Position numbers and translations under genes: made by a program. Below, in pieces: positions 5,827 to 6,293 of a DNA stretch of 6,293 nt. Origin of the DNA: an uncultured Pseudomonadales bacterium. Lineage in GTDB: Bacteria > Pseudomonadota > Gammaproteobacteria > Pseudomonadales > Porticoccaceae. The first letter of the stretch is position 1. Each line of letters begins with the position of its first letter. The DNA lies in NCBI GenBank assembly GCA_937998635.1, contig CALLDA010000154.1:1-6293 (forward strand), read 5' to 3'. Below the pieces are notes generated by a model. The model searched no databases. It saw only the letters and a program-made list of their open reading frames with translations, and had not been told where the DNA came from.

Positions 5827-6293
5827 TTATTTAAGCTCAGCAAAAAAAGCTCTCAACTCATTGACCACATCTTCCGGTCGCTCCGGTGGCGCGAAATGGC
5901 CACCGCCATCAAATACCGTCCACCGCTTTAAATTGGTACGAGTCTCTGCAATTGAGCGCGGTGTAAAGAGTAGCTCCTTACGAAAAACGCCATAACCGGT
6001 GGGTGCTTCAATGACGGGCATACGCTCGTGGGCGAGCTTAGGTGGTTTGGAAAACTGCTCTGCATATAGCCTTATAGACGATGCAAAAGAGGTGTTGAAC
6101 CAATAAAGCGAAGCCAGTGTGCAGAGATCATCCCGGCCAAACACTTCAAGGGCATCGCCATCACACCAGAGTTGCCGTCGCCACCACAGCCAGGCACCGA
6201 GCCCGGCGGGTGAGTCGGCCATGGCGTAGGCGAAGGTTTGTGGATCACGGCGTTGTACGGCGATATGAGCCTCGGTGTGGCGGCGGGTGGCTT
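5827..6293 (-). CDS. Epoxide-hydrolase-like alpha/beta hydrolase, C-terminal part (5' end beyond window)
   Basis: The frame is open to the right edge; 154 residues are visible and the stop is TAA at 5827-5829 read on the minus strand. An internal ATG at 6222 is not taken as the start because in-frame codons upstream encode HIAVQRRDPQTFAYA, which joins smoothly to MADSPAGLGAWL; together they match the cap/core region of epoxide hydrolases (PQTLAYAL.DSPxGLAAWI pattern). Further features are LYWFNTSFASSIRLYAE (cap-domain YW motif), the strand MPVIEAPTGYGVFRKE, and GGGHFAPPERPEDVVNELRAFF, which carries the catalytic His (codon at 5896-5898) of the Asp-His-Asp/Glu machinery. The nucleophile Asp lies outside the window. 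Epoxide hydrolases open epoxides to diols; a related haloalkane dehalogenase or ester hydrolase is less likely. It is convergent with the SDR-LLM-LLM operon, so co-regulation would need its own promoter, but its chemistry fits the same pathway. Confidence 0.82.
   Translation of the reverse strand, partial: ATRRHTEAHIAVQRRDPQTFAYAMADSPAGLGAWLWWRRQLWCDGDALEVFGRDDLCTLASLYWFNTSFASSIRLYAEQFSKPPKLAHERMPVIEAPTGYGVFRKELLFTPRSIAETRTNLKRWTVFDGGGHFAPPERPEDVVNELRAFFAELK

Overview
The window looks like a chromosomal segment of a motile, Gram-negative bacterium of moderate GC. Three things point to this: a FlaG-type flagellar gene behind a FliA (sigma-28)-like promoter, a secreted chorismate mutase/cyclohexadienyl dehydratase with a Sec signal peptide (so there is a periplasm), and compact genes with Shine-Dalgarno sites. 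A marine gammaproteobacterium is my best guess, but this is inference from gene types and style; there is no rRNA or other marker here.

Layout. Positions 1-260 hold the 3' end of an unrecognised gene with one predicted C-terminal membrane helix. About 330 bases without a gene follow (261-593); these contain the sigma-28-like promoter (480-506) that should drive flaG (594-959). Next on the same strand is a 436-residue exported fusion, AroQ-gamma chorismate mutase plus PheC-type cyclohexadienyl dehydratase (1035-2345), able in principle to convert chorismate to phenylpyruvate in the periplasm. A second gap of about 400 bases (2346-2744) has no convincing gene, only weak inverted repeats.

From 2745 to 5779 three same-strand genes with gaps of 44 and 51 bases form a likely operon: a short-chain dehydrogenase/reductase and two dissimilar luciferase-like (bacterial luciferase fold) flavin-dependent oxidoreductases. 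A convergent gene reaching the right edge (5827-6293, minus strand) is the C-terminal part of an epoxide-hydrolase-like alpha/beta hydrolase. A 15-base tandem duplication lies in the 47-base convergent junction.

Together the right half reads as part of a catabolic cluster for a hydrophobic or alicyclic compound: epoxide opening, alcohol/ketone interconversion and flavin-dependent oxygenation. The substrate cannot be deduced from this window. The left half is flagellar and aromatic amino acid material with no evident functional link to it. I see no mobile element, CRISPR array, tRNA or rRNA.
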